A DNA stretch of 64,000 bases from Emergomyces orientalis (taxonomy: Eukaryota > Ascomycota > Eurotiomycetes > Onygenales > Ajellomycetaceae), in contig MOWL01000072.1 in assembly GCA_002110485.1 (NCBI GenBank), positions 124,001 to 188,000 on the forward strand, in the 5' to 3' direction. Under the pieces are notes generated by a model that searched no databases, was not told the DNA's origin, and saw only the letters and a list, made by a program, of their open reading frames with translations. The translations under genes and the position numbers were made by a program. Position 1 is the first letter of the stretch; each line of letters begins with the position of its first letter. Below, piece by piece: positions 12,022 through 24,648 of this stretch.

Positions 12022-13140
12022 TCAAAGACCCTGGCCCATACCGTTAGAATTCATTAAGTCTGTGTTTTGTTGTCTCCGTCTCCGTATCGGGGCTTTCTTC
12101 CTCCGGTTAATCGCAGCCTGTTGCTGTGACTCCGTCGTTCCCATCTCCATATCGCCATCCTCATCAACCTCCCCTTCGGGATGCGACGTGTGGTAAATAG
12201 CGCTCTCATCAAGTTCGTTAATATCATCCGGCTTCATCCGCAGCCATTTCATTCGCGGCCCGGACTTGGCGCGCTCAGCCACTCTAAAGCCATAAATCCG
12301 TGGTTCATATATTTTGCCTCGCCCCAGGCCGGGGGCAAGATTCGATGTCATCATGCCGTTTATCTGGGTAGGCTGGGGTGTGAGGGCTTGGGAGATAGAG
12401 GATGTTGTTGTTGGGGAGGTCATGGAGGGGGGATGCCGTGAGCTTGTGCTCATGGTTGTTGTCGAATTGTTGGTCGGGGTAGGGGACAGGGTGCTTTCGT
12501 TTTGCCCTGCGACGTCGAGCTCCGGGAATGTCATAAAGAAGAGACAGCCGAATGTGGTGCCGAAGAATGCACCGTCGACAGACTGGAATCTGCTGTTTGG
12601 TGGTGTATATATATCCTGGCAGCTCGGGCAGAAGAGTTTTACGGTATCAACACCCGGTGTGTCAGTAATTCCAACGGGGAGTACCTTACATCCATTGCAG
12701 TAAACTCGAGGGCATACGCCAAAATGTTGCAGCTCGTACTTCTCTAACATTTGTTGGATTCCAGGCCTTGAGGTAATATACCGCTGGTGAATCAATCCGT
12801 AAAGCAGCTCTGCCGAGCTCTCAATCACACTCAGATCACTGGCCACGCGGGCATGTTTTCGCTCGCCCGCTCTTCTATAACCGGGAGGCCTTTCATCTCC
12901 CAGAACAGCGTCCTCATCTTCATCTTCATCGTCGTCCTCTTCATCCTCCTCGTCATCCTCAGGTTCCACATCTAATATCAATTCCAGCGCCTCTTTGTAC
13001 CAGGGAACCTGAGACTGCAAGCCAGTCAAATTGAAATCATCTTCAATAAAATCTTCCGACACTTCCGCGAAAAACTCATGGCCCATCAGCGAGCAGTATG
13101 ACGCAATCCAGGTATCCGGGGACCCGTCGGAGGACGACAT
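12022..13140 (-). CDS. casein kinase II regulatory (beta) subunit
   Basis: Regulatory dimer subunit of protein kinase CK2, which bridges two catalytic alpha subunits. Intronless, 372 aa from the ATG at 13140. That is the first ATG giving the conserved start WIASYCSLMGHEFFAEV; the open frame runs further up only through non-ATG codons. Zinc-finger cysteines C143, C148, C171 and C174 have the same spacing as human CK2 beta 109/114/137/140. An acidic stretch (about residues 60-78) and the FIEDDFNLTGL region are present. Unusual: about 65 Ser/Thr/Pro/Asn-rich residues are inserted between LFFMTFPEL and YEPRIYGFRV, and the C-terminus is long and basic. A five-codon upstream ORF precedes the start. 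Confidence 0.95.
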   Translation of the reverse strand: MSSSDGSPDTWIASYCSLMGHEFFAEVSEDFIEDDFNLTGLQSQVPWYKEALELILDVEPEDDEEDEEDDDEDEDEDAVLGDERPPGYRRAGERKHARVASDLSVIESSAELLYGLIHQRYITSRPGIQQMLEKYELQHFGVCPRVYCNGCKVLPVGITDTPGVDTVKLFCPSCQDIYTPPNSRFQSVDGAFFGTTFGCLFFMTFPELDVAGQNESTLSPTPTNNSTTTMSTSSRHPPSMTSPTTTSSISQALTPQPTQINGMMTSNLAPGLGRGKIYEPRIYGFRVAERAKSGPRMKWLRMKPDDINELDESAIYHTSHPEGEVDEDGDMEMGTTESQQQAAINRRKKAPIRRRRQQNTDLMNSNGMGQGL

Positions 13141-14161
13141 GGCGAAAGAGCTGAAGGTTGATCTGGACGGCGTGGAAGTAGAAATTTGGCCCAAGTCCAG
13201 CCGGTCCAGGCCTTCGGCCAGTGATGAAGGCGTGATTTTCGACACGATGTCCCCGAGCTTGTGTAACCCCTAGAGTCAGAATCGGGGGCCGGGCGGGGTG
13301 GAGAAGAATCTTATCGTGAGTTTGTGCGGGGGCTGGGGAGGGTTGGGCTTCGACCTCACTCAAGACGGCAAGAGCATATCTTAAGCTTGAGGTGACAAAA
13401 CTTTGATCGATTTATTGGGTTTGATATTATTTGCGATGTCCAATGGTATGTAGAGGACTTCCGTCCCGTTCTCCTTTCGCGCACGGTCGAGAAGTTGCGT
13501 TTTTAGCTCCGTCCCGATTCTCAAAAATTGAGGGGTATCTGGATGGAGTGCGGGACCAGGCGCGTTTGACCAAGGGCGATTATTTGACCGGGCAGCGATT
13601 TCATTTATCGAGGGTTCCGCCGAAAACGAGAGTTGAAGGAGGAAATAACGAAGAATATTCTAGGAGGTTGAAATAAAGATCTCGCGTTGTGACAAGCACA
13701 TGTGTTTCTGTATGATAGGAAAGCTGGGTTGTGTGGGTGTGTGCAGTTGGGTCATGCAGATAGGCCCGACCAGCTAAATTCCGAGAAGAGAATATTGGAC
13801 GTTTAGGCAGTGAAGATTGCAAAGGGCTTAATGTACTTGAAATGCCAATATTAATATAGAATCAGCGATGGGTTGTTGGGGCAGTCTTTTGCTCTGTATT
13901 TTCTCCGATGTTATAAATTCTTCTCTTCAACGATATTTGGGCGCAGAAAAAGGACATGACCGCGGTTTGGTCACGTGTACAAGTTGGTTACATAAGTTGC
14001 TTAGTCATGATGGGCTGGCCTAGCCCATTTCGCACAGTAAATTGAGTACCGAGGCAGTTACATTGATAAAATGTCTCCTACATATACAATTCTTTAAACA
14101 TCAATAAAGAGGATTTTATCGAAACTAAAACTAGAAACAAAAGAAGGAAACCATTCGTCAT
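13141..14161. other. CK2-beta promoter / zinc-cluster factor 3' region
   Basis: It holds the CK2-beta leader, an E-box CACGTG at 13972-13977 and AT-rich terminator-side DNA. No coding sequence is seen. Confidence 0.6.
13360..13377 (-). promoter_or_regulatory. short upstream ORF in the CK2-beta leader
   Basis: ATG followed by four codons and TGA (MLLPS-stop), about 220 nt before the main ATG with no other ATG between. If the leader starts upstream of it, it could reduce initiation on the CK2-beta ORF. A CTGACTCTAG sequence just downstream could be an acceptor, so a 5'-UTR intron is also possible. Confidence 0.35.
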
Positions 14162-16918
14162 CTAAAATACATCTCGCATAATGCGGGCAAACTCAACTTC
14201 ACTGCCGAGAATCGAACCTAACCCCTCCGCATTAGTTATCTCGCCCTGAGCGTTCACAATCTCGCCATTTATGCCTTCTTCGTCTTCGTTAGGTTGTGTC
14301 AAAAAGCCACTGTAACCACCAACAGCCTCAAACAAGTGCGTCAGCTCATTGCTCATCTGTATGCCATTCTGCGGGCTGCTGCCTAGCTCACCGCTCGGGT
14401 TGATGTCGCGGTACACAGCCATCATGTCCATGGGGTGACCAGCTAACCCCGCCATAGCAACAGCTGCGGTTGAATGAGGGTCATTCGGATCCGGCGCGGC
14501 GGGGCGATTGAGTAGGCCAAGTTTCTCCCCAATTCCACGTAGCCCTTTGATCATTTTCCACAGCCGTTTCGAGACGTACGACTTGGCACTGAACCCTTTT
14601 ACCAGGTCCAGGGCCATGTAGAACTCGTCGCGGACGGCGCGGTTGAAATCAGCGGGGGCGTGAGACACGGCCAAAAGGAGAACTACCAGAGCAGAGACGA
14701 GGAAGTAGTTGAAGAGCATCTGTTGGGAGCGATAGATATCAGATGTCTGGTTGAGGTGGGTGAGGACGCGAATAGTGTCTTTGGCAATATCGACGACGGT
14801 TTGGGCATATGCCATGTTCTCGAGGATACCGCTGGTGGAATGTAGCACCGGGCGGTATATGAGTATCCTCATGTGATTACCACGGATGTATAGGAGCACA
14901 CGCAAACGTCGGGTCTCCCTATCGATGCCTTCGCTATTTGCAGGGTGTTCGGGCGAATAAAACCTCAGATTCTCGGGGACATTCTTCAGCCATTGGAGGA
15001 CCTGATAATCAAGAAAGCCAATCACTTCTCGTTTGGCTGTCGCGCTGCCCGCAGAGCCCAAACCGGAGTACCAAATCTTAGAGCCAATACGGCAATATGA
15101 TATCATCGCTTTCAGATATGGTACAGAATCATCCTGTTTATGTTTATCAAGGTTCTTGTCAGTTAAAGGTTACTCCAGTCATGTAAGTCAGTGGAGAAGC
15201 GTCCTCACAGGTTCCGGTAGAGACGAATCTATGTCCTCATCCTGAATGATAAATGGTAATCCCAAGCCAAAACTCCAACGTCGATCCAAGCTGTAGACTG
15301 ACCAAAATAGTTTAACGACGGAAGGTACGTCCTCTTCGTTTGGGCAAACCTTAAACATGCCATCTCTTCGATGTAGTCCAATTTCAAGGCACATGCGGGT
15401 AGCATGGCCAATAAATCGATACGCCATAATATCTTCATCGGTATGAAAATGGTACGTAGCCTGGGAAACGGTTAGCTAACAAAGCAATTGTTTAGATAGA
15501 ATATCCCGCCATCCGGCAATGATCAGCATACCAGGAGAGTGAACAGTTGGATGGTTTTGATATCCGTTGGCTCCCACAGTTTCATCTCAATCCTCTGTTT
15601 TGTACTAGTGAAAAACCGAGTCCCTAGTGCACTTTGGCCATCGCCTTCAACGATCAACGTAATTGCAAGGACCATTTTAAGGATACAAGTGTCGTCGTCA
15701 GTCAACATATCAGGCCCTGGTTTAAAGCATCTTGCGAATCCAGTCCGAGATGCCGCCTCCAGGAACGTGAAGAGCAGGTTGGTGTGCTTGATCAACCTCT
15801 CAATATCGAGGAAGGGGTACATGACTCCGATTTCACGTTCGTAAATCCGGCATAACCTAATGGCCTCCTCGCGTTTTATTATCCACAGTGGATCTTTATT
15901 CGGATGGGCTAGAAACTGTGGGGTAGGCTGCAGTTGCTGTTGCTGTGGGGGCGGGGAACCAGATGGGGTCGCATCCTGACCAGCAAACAAATCAAGGTTT
16001 CCGTCCTCAGTTGGAGTAATTCCCATGGTTTGAAGGCTTGATTTGGCAACATGGAGGCTGAAGGTAGTGCTCGTAGGCCCATGGAAGCGAGGATGAGTCG
16101 AACGAGGCCGTGATGAAATTTGTTTTTGGGAGTCATAACTAGGCTGGGAGAGGGAGCGTGAAGCTTCTCGACCATATGCGTTGGATTCAATAGCCGGTGA
16201 GTCTGTCTTTTGATACAAGTCGTTGAGATTAGCAAACAAGGTGTTCACTTGGTCTTGTAACGTCTCGATGTGCTCTTTCATCGAGCGAAATTCTCTGGAG
16301 GAAGGCAGCCGCATTAGTTAGCAGATATCTCAGCTTGTAGTATTTTTGTCGTAAGAGGTAATAGAAATGTAACAGATAAAGATAAAGTTTATCTATATAG
16401 AAGAGAACCCAAAGTCCATTATTACTTACTCTGAATCTTTGATGCTACGACTGCAGCAGTTAGGGGCATAAAGGCCTATAAATTAAAATTAAAATGAGCC
16501 TCAGCTCATAACTGATATACCTAAACGCGTACTTAGGTAGTAGGTACACTAGAAAAACCAGGGCCAGAGCAAGACGACCTACATTCCAGAGAGAGATGCC
16601 CGCAACGCTGGCAGGGCAGCTGGCCATTGCACTTGATTTTCCGTCGCTTGCATTCATTACTATAATGATTGATATGCGTCAATTAACTGCACCAGACCAG
16701 GATTACGGGGATCAAATCAAGGGTATCGTATGACGTCGCTAAGAACCAGCAACTGACCAGGCCAGCGAGATGTAACGGTTCCGCTTTGTCCGCGATTGAG
16801 TTCCGCTGTTGGGTTCCGCTTTTCGTTTAGCAGCGTCACCGCCATTGTTGCTGCTGCTGCCGCTGGCTGCAGGAGGCCCGTTGAGAACGCCATCGCCAGC
16901 GGGGGAGGTAGACGTCAT
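14162..16918 (-). CDS. Zn2Cys6 fungal-specific transcription factor
   Basis: Six exons (minus): 16918-16758, 16659-16583, 16475-16430, 16294-15532, 15460-15209, 15133-14162; 756 aa, phases consistent throughout. The binuclear zinc cluster is spread over exons 1-3: C54-x2-C57-x6-C64-x5-C70-x2-C73-x6-C80, then LYAPNCCSR and a coiled-coil linker (HIETLQDQVNTLFANL). The middle region is a fungal transcription-factor homology domain (AYRFIGHATRMCLEIGLHRR, YSLDRRWSFGLGLPF). Intron 1 uses a GTCAGT donor, needed to form the first Cys codon. The 77-nt exon 2 and 46-nt exon 3 are tiny. It faces the JmjC gene across 297 bp. Targets unknown. Confidence 0.92.
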
Positions 16919-17215
16919 TGTGCTGGAGGAGCAACAGCCTGCCAAAACGACATTAAGAACAATGCCTGAGGAAATGCCGTGTGTTAGCGGGGGTGTCGAC
17001 TGGATGTTGGGCTGGGGATACGGCCGTCATACAGGAGAGTTTGCGCAGAACGGGTCCAGCCACTGGGTCAGTTGTGGGGTAAAGTCAAGAAAGTTTAAGG
17101 CGCTAACAGTCAATTCCGCGGTTGGGGTCTGGTTCAACCACCTCGATATTTATGCACATATACTGATATAAATAGCTCCCTTAGGTGTACCTGGGTATAG
17201 ACATACATGTAAAGA

Positions 17216-18310
17216 ATGAAGAAGAGCTTTTCACCCTCGGCTGTTAGGGGCAAGATAAAATCCTCATCATTCTTTAGGCAACTCGACACGCTCCCCAGCA
17301 ATAATATCGCTGCATTCCGCACCTCATATTTTCAGCCACAGCTCCCTGTCATCCTCCCCCGTGGCCAGTTTGACCATCTTCCCGCTATCCAAAAATGGTT
17401 CTCAATACCCTCATCCTCCACTAACGGCTCCAGTGCTCTGCCCTCGACCAGCAGCCTCAATTACGCCTATTTAGAAAAGCACAATAACTGCTCCGTTCCC
17501 CTCGAATTCACCTCCTCTCAACGTCCTGCCTTCCCAAAAGCCCCCGCCTTCCAACGTCTCCATGCGCCCCTAGACCTATTCCTTAGATGGACCAAAACCG
17601 CCGCTTCTCACGATGCTGCTGAGAGTAACCCCCCCAATGTGCACCTCTACCTCGCTCAATGCCAGCTCCTCGACCTCCCCCCAGCACTCCGCGCAGACTT
17701 CCCAACCCCCTCTCTCGTCTCAGAGACCGGCAAGGGAGATGTATATGATACGAATATATGGATGGGTGTTCCACCCACGTACACACCCCTCCACCGAGAC
17801 CCTAATCCGAATCTGTTCGTCCAGATGGCGGGACGTAAAATTGTCAGACTGTACGCCCCAGATTCAGGACTAGCGGTTTTTAAGCGGGTGAGGGAGGCGA
17901 TTTTACGCCAGCAGGAAGAAGATGCAAATGTAAATGGGATAGCCGTGGGTGACGCGAAATTTCGCGGGGAGGAGATGATGCAAGGGTTAGAAAAGGAATT
18001 GCTTGAAGGGGAGGTGTGGGGTGATACTATGGAAGGGAGATTGACTGGACAAGGTGAAGACGGCAATAGGGGAATAATGGAAGGATTCGAGGCGCATCTT
18101 AATGCTGGAGATGGGATGTTTATACCACTGGGCTGGTGGCATAGTATTAAAGGAGTTGGTGAGGGTATTACAGCTTCGGTAAGTGCCTCTCCATGCCCCT
18201 TTCATCAGCCGTAAATATCTACGACCTAGCACAAGATACCTCCACTGCATAAACTTCCCAGTCTGCTGATTTTATCAAAAATACAATAGGTCAACTGGTG
18301 GTTTCGATGA
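17216..18310 (+). CDS. JmjC/cupin-type Fe(II)/2-oxoglutarate oxygenase-like protein
   Basis: Exons 17216-18178 and 18290-18310 (111-nt intron, GTAAGT...ATAG) give 327 aa; the last exon encodes only VNWWFR. The iron-binding triad is visible as H193-x-D195 in TPLHRDPNPN and H309 in IPLGWWHSIKG, with the usual MFIPLGWWH strand before it. This places it with small JmjC (JMJD5/JMJD7-like, cupin_8) hydroxylases rather than histone demethylases with reader domains. A 70-residue charged insertion separates the two halves of the barrel. Substrate is unknown; it may be a protein hydroxylase. The start is the first ATG of the open frame. Confidence 0.88.
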
Positions 18311-18849
18311 CGATGGTATTCTGTCGAATGCCTCCTGTAATTAGGTACGACAGCGCACCGTTTGATAGAATGGGCGATATACATATTTTATACATATTGA
18401 AATTCTGTGAGCAATCCGGCATTTGAAACAGGGGCATGAGATATTGTTTATTCATATTTATCCACAGACAAAAAGCCCACCAACCAACCAGTACCTAATT
18501 ACCAAAACAGAACGCTTGATACCTACCACCTAACACATTCACCTACATTCAGAGGTGGAAATGAAACAGCGGGGAAAGATCAACATTCGACAAAAATAAA
18601 TTGAACGGCACAGATTCATCCACCCAACGAGAGCTAAAAGTGATCATGATCGTTATAAGAAATAAATGGTGATATCGACTACGTCTTGATATATTTATAT
18701 ATGTTGGCAACGGTTGTTATCAAGGGGTACGCGATATGCTACTGGTGAAAGCCCCAAAAGCCTTTCGCCCGCGTCATAACAGAAAAAGGAGAAAAGAAAA
18801 GAAACCGTAACGGTGCCAAGCCTGGATTGCTATAGCAGAAAGACAAGTA
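18311..18849. other. convergent 3' intergenic region
   Basis: AT-rich spacer between the 3' ends of the JmjC and permease genes; nothing coding is seen. Confidence 0.6.
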
Positions 18850-21720
18850 CTACTCGAATAGCTTGTTGAAATATTTGTCGACCCAATTTCTGTTTCAGGG
18901 AGGTAATTGTTAGCCTTTGCAAGGTAACCAACCCTAAGCCATAGCCTTATCTCATCGTCTTCCTTGAGCAGGTGACTTGACTCGATTGGACGATTAAAAT
19001 TTGAGACATGCCATACAGGATAATTCCAGATGTATTTTGTAACGAAATGAAAAACGATATGGAAAAAAAAAAAAAAAAAAAGAATGGTAAAAAAAACTTA
19101 CTTTGGCGGAGTGGGAACGAAGTTTTTCGTATACTCATCAATTTCCGCGACATCCTTGAACAAGTCCACTTCATGAGGCTTCAGCCACTTAGTCTTCTTG
19201 AACAATTTCCATCCAAAAAACAACACCGGACACAACCCAATCATTGTATAGGAGAATAAAAACGTTGGTATACTCCACTTCCCAGGCAAGAATACAGTAT
19301 ATCCTCCCACAAACGCCATGGTCAGCGTTCCCGCGCAAGCATAATATGCAAGATATGGCTGGAAGAAACCCTTGTACGGGAGCGAGTCGCGTGAGACACC
19401 CTGCGCGTCAAGCGCTTTCATGAATCGAGTATACGTAAAGGCTACGGAGAAGAAATTGAGTAGCTGCGAAGCAGTCACAAGGGAGACGAACCAACTCAAC
19501 ACGATGGAGGCTTCGTTGGAGACCTGCAGGAAAGATAGGAGCGAAATAAGCAAGACAAGCATGACGCAGTAGATCGGCACGCCGTTCTTGTTGCATTTGG
19601 TGAAGATACGCGGTGCTTTGCCTTCCAGGGCAAGGCCGAACAAGCTGCGGCTGGCGCAGTACACGTAAGAGTTCCCTGCGCTGAATGCCGCACCCAGCAC
19701 CATTGCGTTGACAATGTGTGGGAGTACTTTGATCTGTAATCTATCCATGGCGACGACATAAGGGGACGCAGCGGCCCCCGGTAAACCCTTTTCGAAGGCG
19801 TCTGCCATTGTCGGGTCGTTGTAGGGAACAACGATTCCCACACTTAAGCTGCCCAGGACGAAAAAGGTGGTCAATCTATAGAAGACGGCGTTGAAAGCGC
19901 GGGGCAAGACATGGCGTGGATTTTCTGTTTCTCCAGCAGCCATGGATACGTAATCTGGACCGGCAATTGTGAAGGAAGCCTGGTGGAGTTATAAATTAGC
20001 GGGTTACAGGGTTATTTCAGGGAGCTGGGGGCCTTGAAACTTGCAGAACTTACCAAAATCAAACATTGCAAGAAGCCGAGGAACCGGCCGAGATCTCCAG
20101 TTTTATACAACTCAGCAAAAGAGCCGGGGTCGCGCCAGTATCGGAATCCATATCGATCACCGAGTGGATTCGCACCAAGCATGGTGATGAAAGTAAAGAT
20201 GATGAGGCCGATGATGAGAAGCGCTTTACCCAAGGCTAACCAAAATTCAGACTCGCCATACCATTGGACTGCGAAGAAATTGATGACACTATTTTCAAAC
20301 AATATTTAGCATCTATTTTATTCACGGTTCTTCAATCACAACGGATCTCCTGAGCGTGGCAGACAAGGGATGACCTACCCATACGACACCAGCACAATGG
20401 TAATGATTCCAGCGGCAGGGACGACATCGCTCCAGTAGTGGATAATGACATTGCAGGCCACGATTTCAAAAGGAACCATTGCAGCCTCGAAGACGAAGAA
20501 ATTGTATCCTGTGGCCACGCCGAAGGCTTCATCGACATAGCGGCCAGCGAAACGAATAAACGGCGAAGATATAGGAAGATATGTAACCATCTCTGCCATG
20601 GCTTTATTGTCAACCAATGGGGAGTTAATAGTTCCCTAAATTTTAGCAAAATTCTGTGCAAATACGAATAAATAAATAAATAAATAAAAAAGGAATGAAT
20701 GAAAGGAAAACCCATAATACGGAGGGATGAGGAATGATCCGGTTATATCAACTGCGATCCTGGTAAGAATGTTGGAAGTTATATAATGTCGCATTGGGGC
20801 ATCTGCTTTCAGGTATATGGTATAGGAGAAGGGCGCTTTGGGCAGGTACAAAAGTTTGCATTTTCGTTGTGCGAGAATGATCATCACATAGGTCGGAGGG
20901 ATAGGCTGCATAAGGGCTGAAAAGCGTCTAGAGGTTCCGGAAGTTCTTACATATGGTGACGGCTAGGATGAAGGAAGACCTATTGTAAAAATGGGAATGA
21001 GATTCAGATTGCAAGATATGTTAACAACGGGAACAAAATGGAGAAATTCGCTTCCGTCATGGTTTTGAAAAAGACACTCTATTTTCAATTTTCAATGCGG
21101 AGATGCGGAGACGCCTCACCACCACCGCCGCCCTTCTCTCTATCTTACTGTCCTTTTTGTGCTCCGACTTTCTCCCTTTCCAGAGGAGCTCAGTACCGTC
21201 CCCATCAATACTTACCCTTCCACCATTACCTGAACACACACTTTTACCTCAAGAATCCTCCTCTTCCTTCGTTTTTCCTTGCTTTTTCTGAGTAGCCATC
21301 TGATGCACGAGAAACGGACAAAAATATAGGGACACAGAATTGCAAAAGGGTTCTATCATTCAAGGCAGGCAGAGGCGCCTAGACTTACCACAGCGTAAAC
21401 GCGAGAAATAAACTCGCTGGGCCACCACTCATCAAGCCTTTTCCAATCTGTACGTACAGCGCCGTTCCAATTGTGCCTCCAATTCCAATCAGCTGGATAT
21501 GTCGCGGCTTTAGTTTGCGGTGGGTTCGATCCGTGGAGGGTTTTATGGACCCCTCATCGACTGAAGAGGCATCGTTTGCGCTAGGGGAAACCGATTCGAG
21601 GAAATCGGTATAAGGGCGTTTGCGAAGTTCTCCGGATGGGAACTTTTCAATATCCGAAGTTTTTGCTGCAGGTTGCGCGTCGGTCTCAATTGAGATTGGC
21701 AAAGGTTCTGGGAGGCCCAT
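18850..21720 (-). CDS. amino-acid permease (APC superfamily, YAT type)
   Basis: Plasma-membrane proton/amino-acid symporter of about 12 helices. Exons (minus): 21720-21389, 20979-20951, 20601-20379, 20288-20054, 19979-19102, 18889-18850; 578 aa. The cytoplasmic N-tail precedes HIQLIGIGGTIGTALYVQIG (helix 1). Further family blocks are AEMVTYLPISSPFIRFAGRY, GYNFFVFEAAMVPFE and ASFTIAGPDYVSMAAGE. The open frame stops right after a GTAAGT, but splicing to a CAG acceptor adds NWVDKYFNKLFE, the usual end of the family. Least certain point: intron 2 (349 nt), between the 29-nt exon 2 and exon 3, uses an AAAG acceptor after a TATTAAC branch-like site. The phase and the AVTI-x-MAEM alignment demand it. 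Substrate specificity cannot be told. Confidence 0.9.
20670..20690. repeat. (AAAT)n in permease intron 2
   Basis: Short tetranucleotide repeat within the longest intron of the permease gene, just upstream of its 3' splice site in the sense direction. Confidence 0.7.
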
Positions 21721-23140
21721 CTTGAACTACTGGGGGCGGCCAATCCGTCCTACTCAGAGAGACGGCAGAGGGCGAAATTTGAAATTTGGCCGGGGTGAGC
21801 GAAGGCGGGGAAGGGTGGGAATGAAAAGAAATGCGGATTTTCTTGAAGATATATCTTTTCTCCAGCCTTATATGTCACCAAAGTAGTGTCGCATGCTACA
21901 AGCGTACTCTGCCTATCGGAAGGTTGGAATCAACAAGAAGCGGAAAGACAAGGAAAAAGAGAGAAACGGAGAAGGGAAATAGAGAGAGAGAGAGAAAATC
22001 TCCAAAAAGAGGAAAACCGAAAAATAGAATGCGAAGGCAAAGGGCATTTTCAGCAGTGGGCCAGTGGAGCTGATCAAAGGTCGGTTCTCTTGACACAAAC
22101 CCTACCCCCGCCCACCTGGGATTGGCCATCCGGCTCGGCCAAATATCCAAGATCGAGAAACTCTGATGCCATAGGTTAGGCTGGCGGAAGGATTTCCGAA
22201 GGACAGCTTTTTCCTTTTCGGGGAAAGAAGGTAATCACCCATCGACGGCGGGGGTTAGCTCTCGCTGGATCAAATATGGCGTCATTTACCTGCGGCATAA
22301 CGATGCGTGTTTATTTTATTGCGCAGTACTATCAAAGCCAGATGACTGCTTGCCGAACAATATCGGTGTGTTTCCGGTTGGACCACCCCTACACCCCGGA
22401 TCCCAGTTCAAAAAAACGTGACGAAAGAACGTCGAACATGAGGTCTGGAAATGTCGTAATTGAGATTCAGGAAGTCTCAGCAGCCATGACAGGGGTTCTT
22501 AGCCTGCACGCTAGCCTTTAAACTGGGTGTTCGGCTGCTGGAGGCGCCGCCACAGCCACCCGGGGCTTGTGCAGCCTAAGCTTATTTTCTGGCATCTTTT
22601 TGGCCCTCTGTTTCGCCGATCTATGGGGTTTGACCAATGAATCTTAACTCTAGCGTACCGAGTAGACAAGATTTTTCATATTTGCGCTGCATCCTGCGTA
22701 GGTCACCCATTGTTGCATCAGTATGAGCGCGGAGCAGCAAAGCGATTTTCAAAATTCTTACATTTTAACCCTATTGGGGTTACCATGATTACAAAACTCT
22801 GCAATATCTCATATACGTTTCATAAAGCTTTATGTCGCCAAATAGCACAAATCGGTGAATTAATTTGTATGGTGGATTGCTTGCACTCAGTTAGGCGTTA
22901 AAATAATCCTCCGGTGTGGATCGGATCGGGAGGAGAAGCCTCTTTTCACTTGCTGCCACCAACGCCACAATCAAAGCAAGGGATAACCTTGGCTTCACAC
23001 AACTGACACCCTCCAAGGGCAAACGAAAATGGATGTCATCATTCCACATGGAGATTGCCCCATCTCTACTACAGATTACGTCTCGCTCTCTTTGGTTTTC
23101 CATTTCTCGTAAAAAGCCAATTGCCAATGCATTGAAATTC

Positions 23141-23371
23141 CTAGGTAGCTTTCCAAGAGCAACAAGTTTCTTTTACTCTCGCTATCTCATTTAGTGTCGT
23201 GCCATCCTTTCTAAGGAAGACGCTACGGCCGCTCCGCATCAGACTCCGGGTTTGATTCGCCAAAGATAAGTCCTGATAACTCCGGACTATCACAAATGAA
23301 TCGGACCTTGCCGAAGCAACTTGTTCGTCGGAAGTCTGCTTGCCAGCCAGTGGCTGTGTAGATGAAGCCAT
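23141..23371 (-). CDS. possible small ORF or gene relic, unrecognised
   Basis: ATG-initiated, 76 codons, ending CCSWKAT. Composition is protein-like (SDSFVIVRSYQDLSLANQ, TTLNEIARVKETC). A second coding-like frame (22891-23127, containing RERDVICSRDGAISMWNDD) follows in a different phase. The gap between them is too short for a normal intron, so this may be one small gene broken by a frameshift, or chance. I know no family for either half. Confidence 0.25.
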   Translation of the reverse strand: MASSTQPLAGKQTSDEQVASARSDSFVIVRSYQDLSLANQTRSLMRSGRSVFLRKDGTTLNEIARVKETCCSWKAT

Positions 23372-24538
23372 CCATGGATCTATTTATTTGAGCGATTATT
23401 TCTCCTCAGATATCTCAAAAATCTAGCATCTTGAGTTCTTCCTCAACAGAAGCTTTTCCTTGGGTCGTTTTATTGTAAGATTGTTTCTGTCAAGGTTTTG
23501 CTCAAGTATTGCTCCCCTCCTGTTTTCTCGCCTGAGATGTAAATGCCAAGGCTGACCAAAATGGTCCATGGGAAGACTGTCTTAAAAGTTCTCTGGAATA
23601 GTCACGTATTCATTTTTTGAAAAAGTGCCAATTGGAGCGGAGCAAGGCAGTCAGTCTGTGATCTTGGTTTAAAGCTCATGATGATCCTGACATTTATGCC
23701 GCCGTCTCCGCTTGTCAAACAACGGGGCGAAGGCTGCAACAACCCCAGTTTCCAGCGTCATAAGGCCCAGGCTGGTGTTTGTAATAGTGCGGTATTAATC
23801 GCGAGCCTGGGAATAGTGGATGGTAGATTATTCATCATGGTTTTCGTTGGATACAGGATATGTATTTGAGCACTGCCCGTTCGAAACCCAGGACTGAGAT
23901 TTTTTAGAAACGTCGAGCGAGCTGTGCCAGACGCGGTGATGACCGCGCAGGGTTACATGCAGGTGGATATTCTAAGAAGAATTATTCTTCAATCCAAAGT
24001 GTCGGATCCCCGCATATTTGTCATTTAATATCCACATACCATGTTTCCCCTTTCAAGATGGTTTTCGACTGATCAGCCACCAGAAGTAAAAAATAAATTT
24101 GGACGCTTTCGTTATCGGCGCGGACTGGCGGCTGATGAACCCAAGGATGTAACTTACTGGGCTCCGTGTTTGGAAAACGGGTCGGGGCTAACGCGGGAGC
24201 AGGGGAAAGAAGCAAACCAGGGAATTAACCACAGAGTGCGAAGCGTTTTGGCTCTCATCCATGAACGGCATTTCAACATACTAGTATCTCAGGCTCCACC
24301 TTCAGGTGCTTTTGGTATGTAAATATTGAATACACATGAATCGGCCGAAGTGCACTGTGACTGGCCTGGTTTAAGGCCAGGTATGTACAGGATTGTGATG
24401 CATATAGTACGTATCCACATTATTATAGCTCTTCTCCTGGTGTTGACATTTTTCCGTTGTTCCACCTCTCTTGCTGAATACCGTCCAGTTAGCTTCTGAG
24501 ACGATGATGCTAGTGTTGGCAGGATGCCCTTAGTAGAC

Positions 24539-24544
24539 CACGTG
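24539..24544. promoter_or_regulatory. E-box CACGTG upstream of the Dap1-like gene
   Basis: CACGTG about 390 bp before the start codon. Such palindromes are bound by bHLH factors; occupancy is inference only. Confidence 0.3.
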
Positions 24545-24648
24545 ACCCGCACTCCTATATGAGAGAGCTGCGCCCGCTAGATAGTACAATCAACCAACCT
24601 TCCACCTCCATCAGCTAGATACTGGCATTCAGGCACCTCGGCCCGTAT

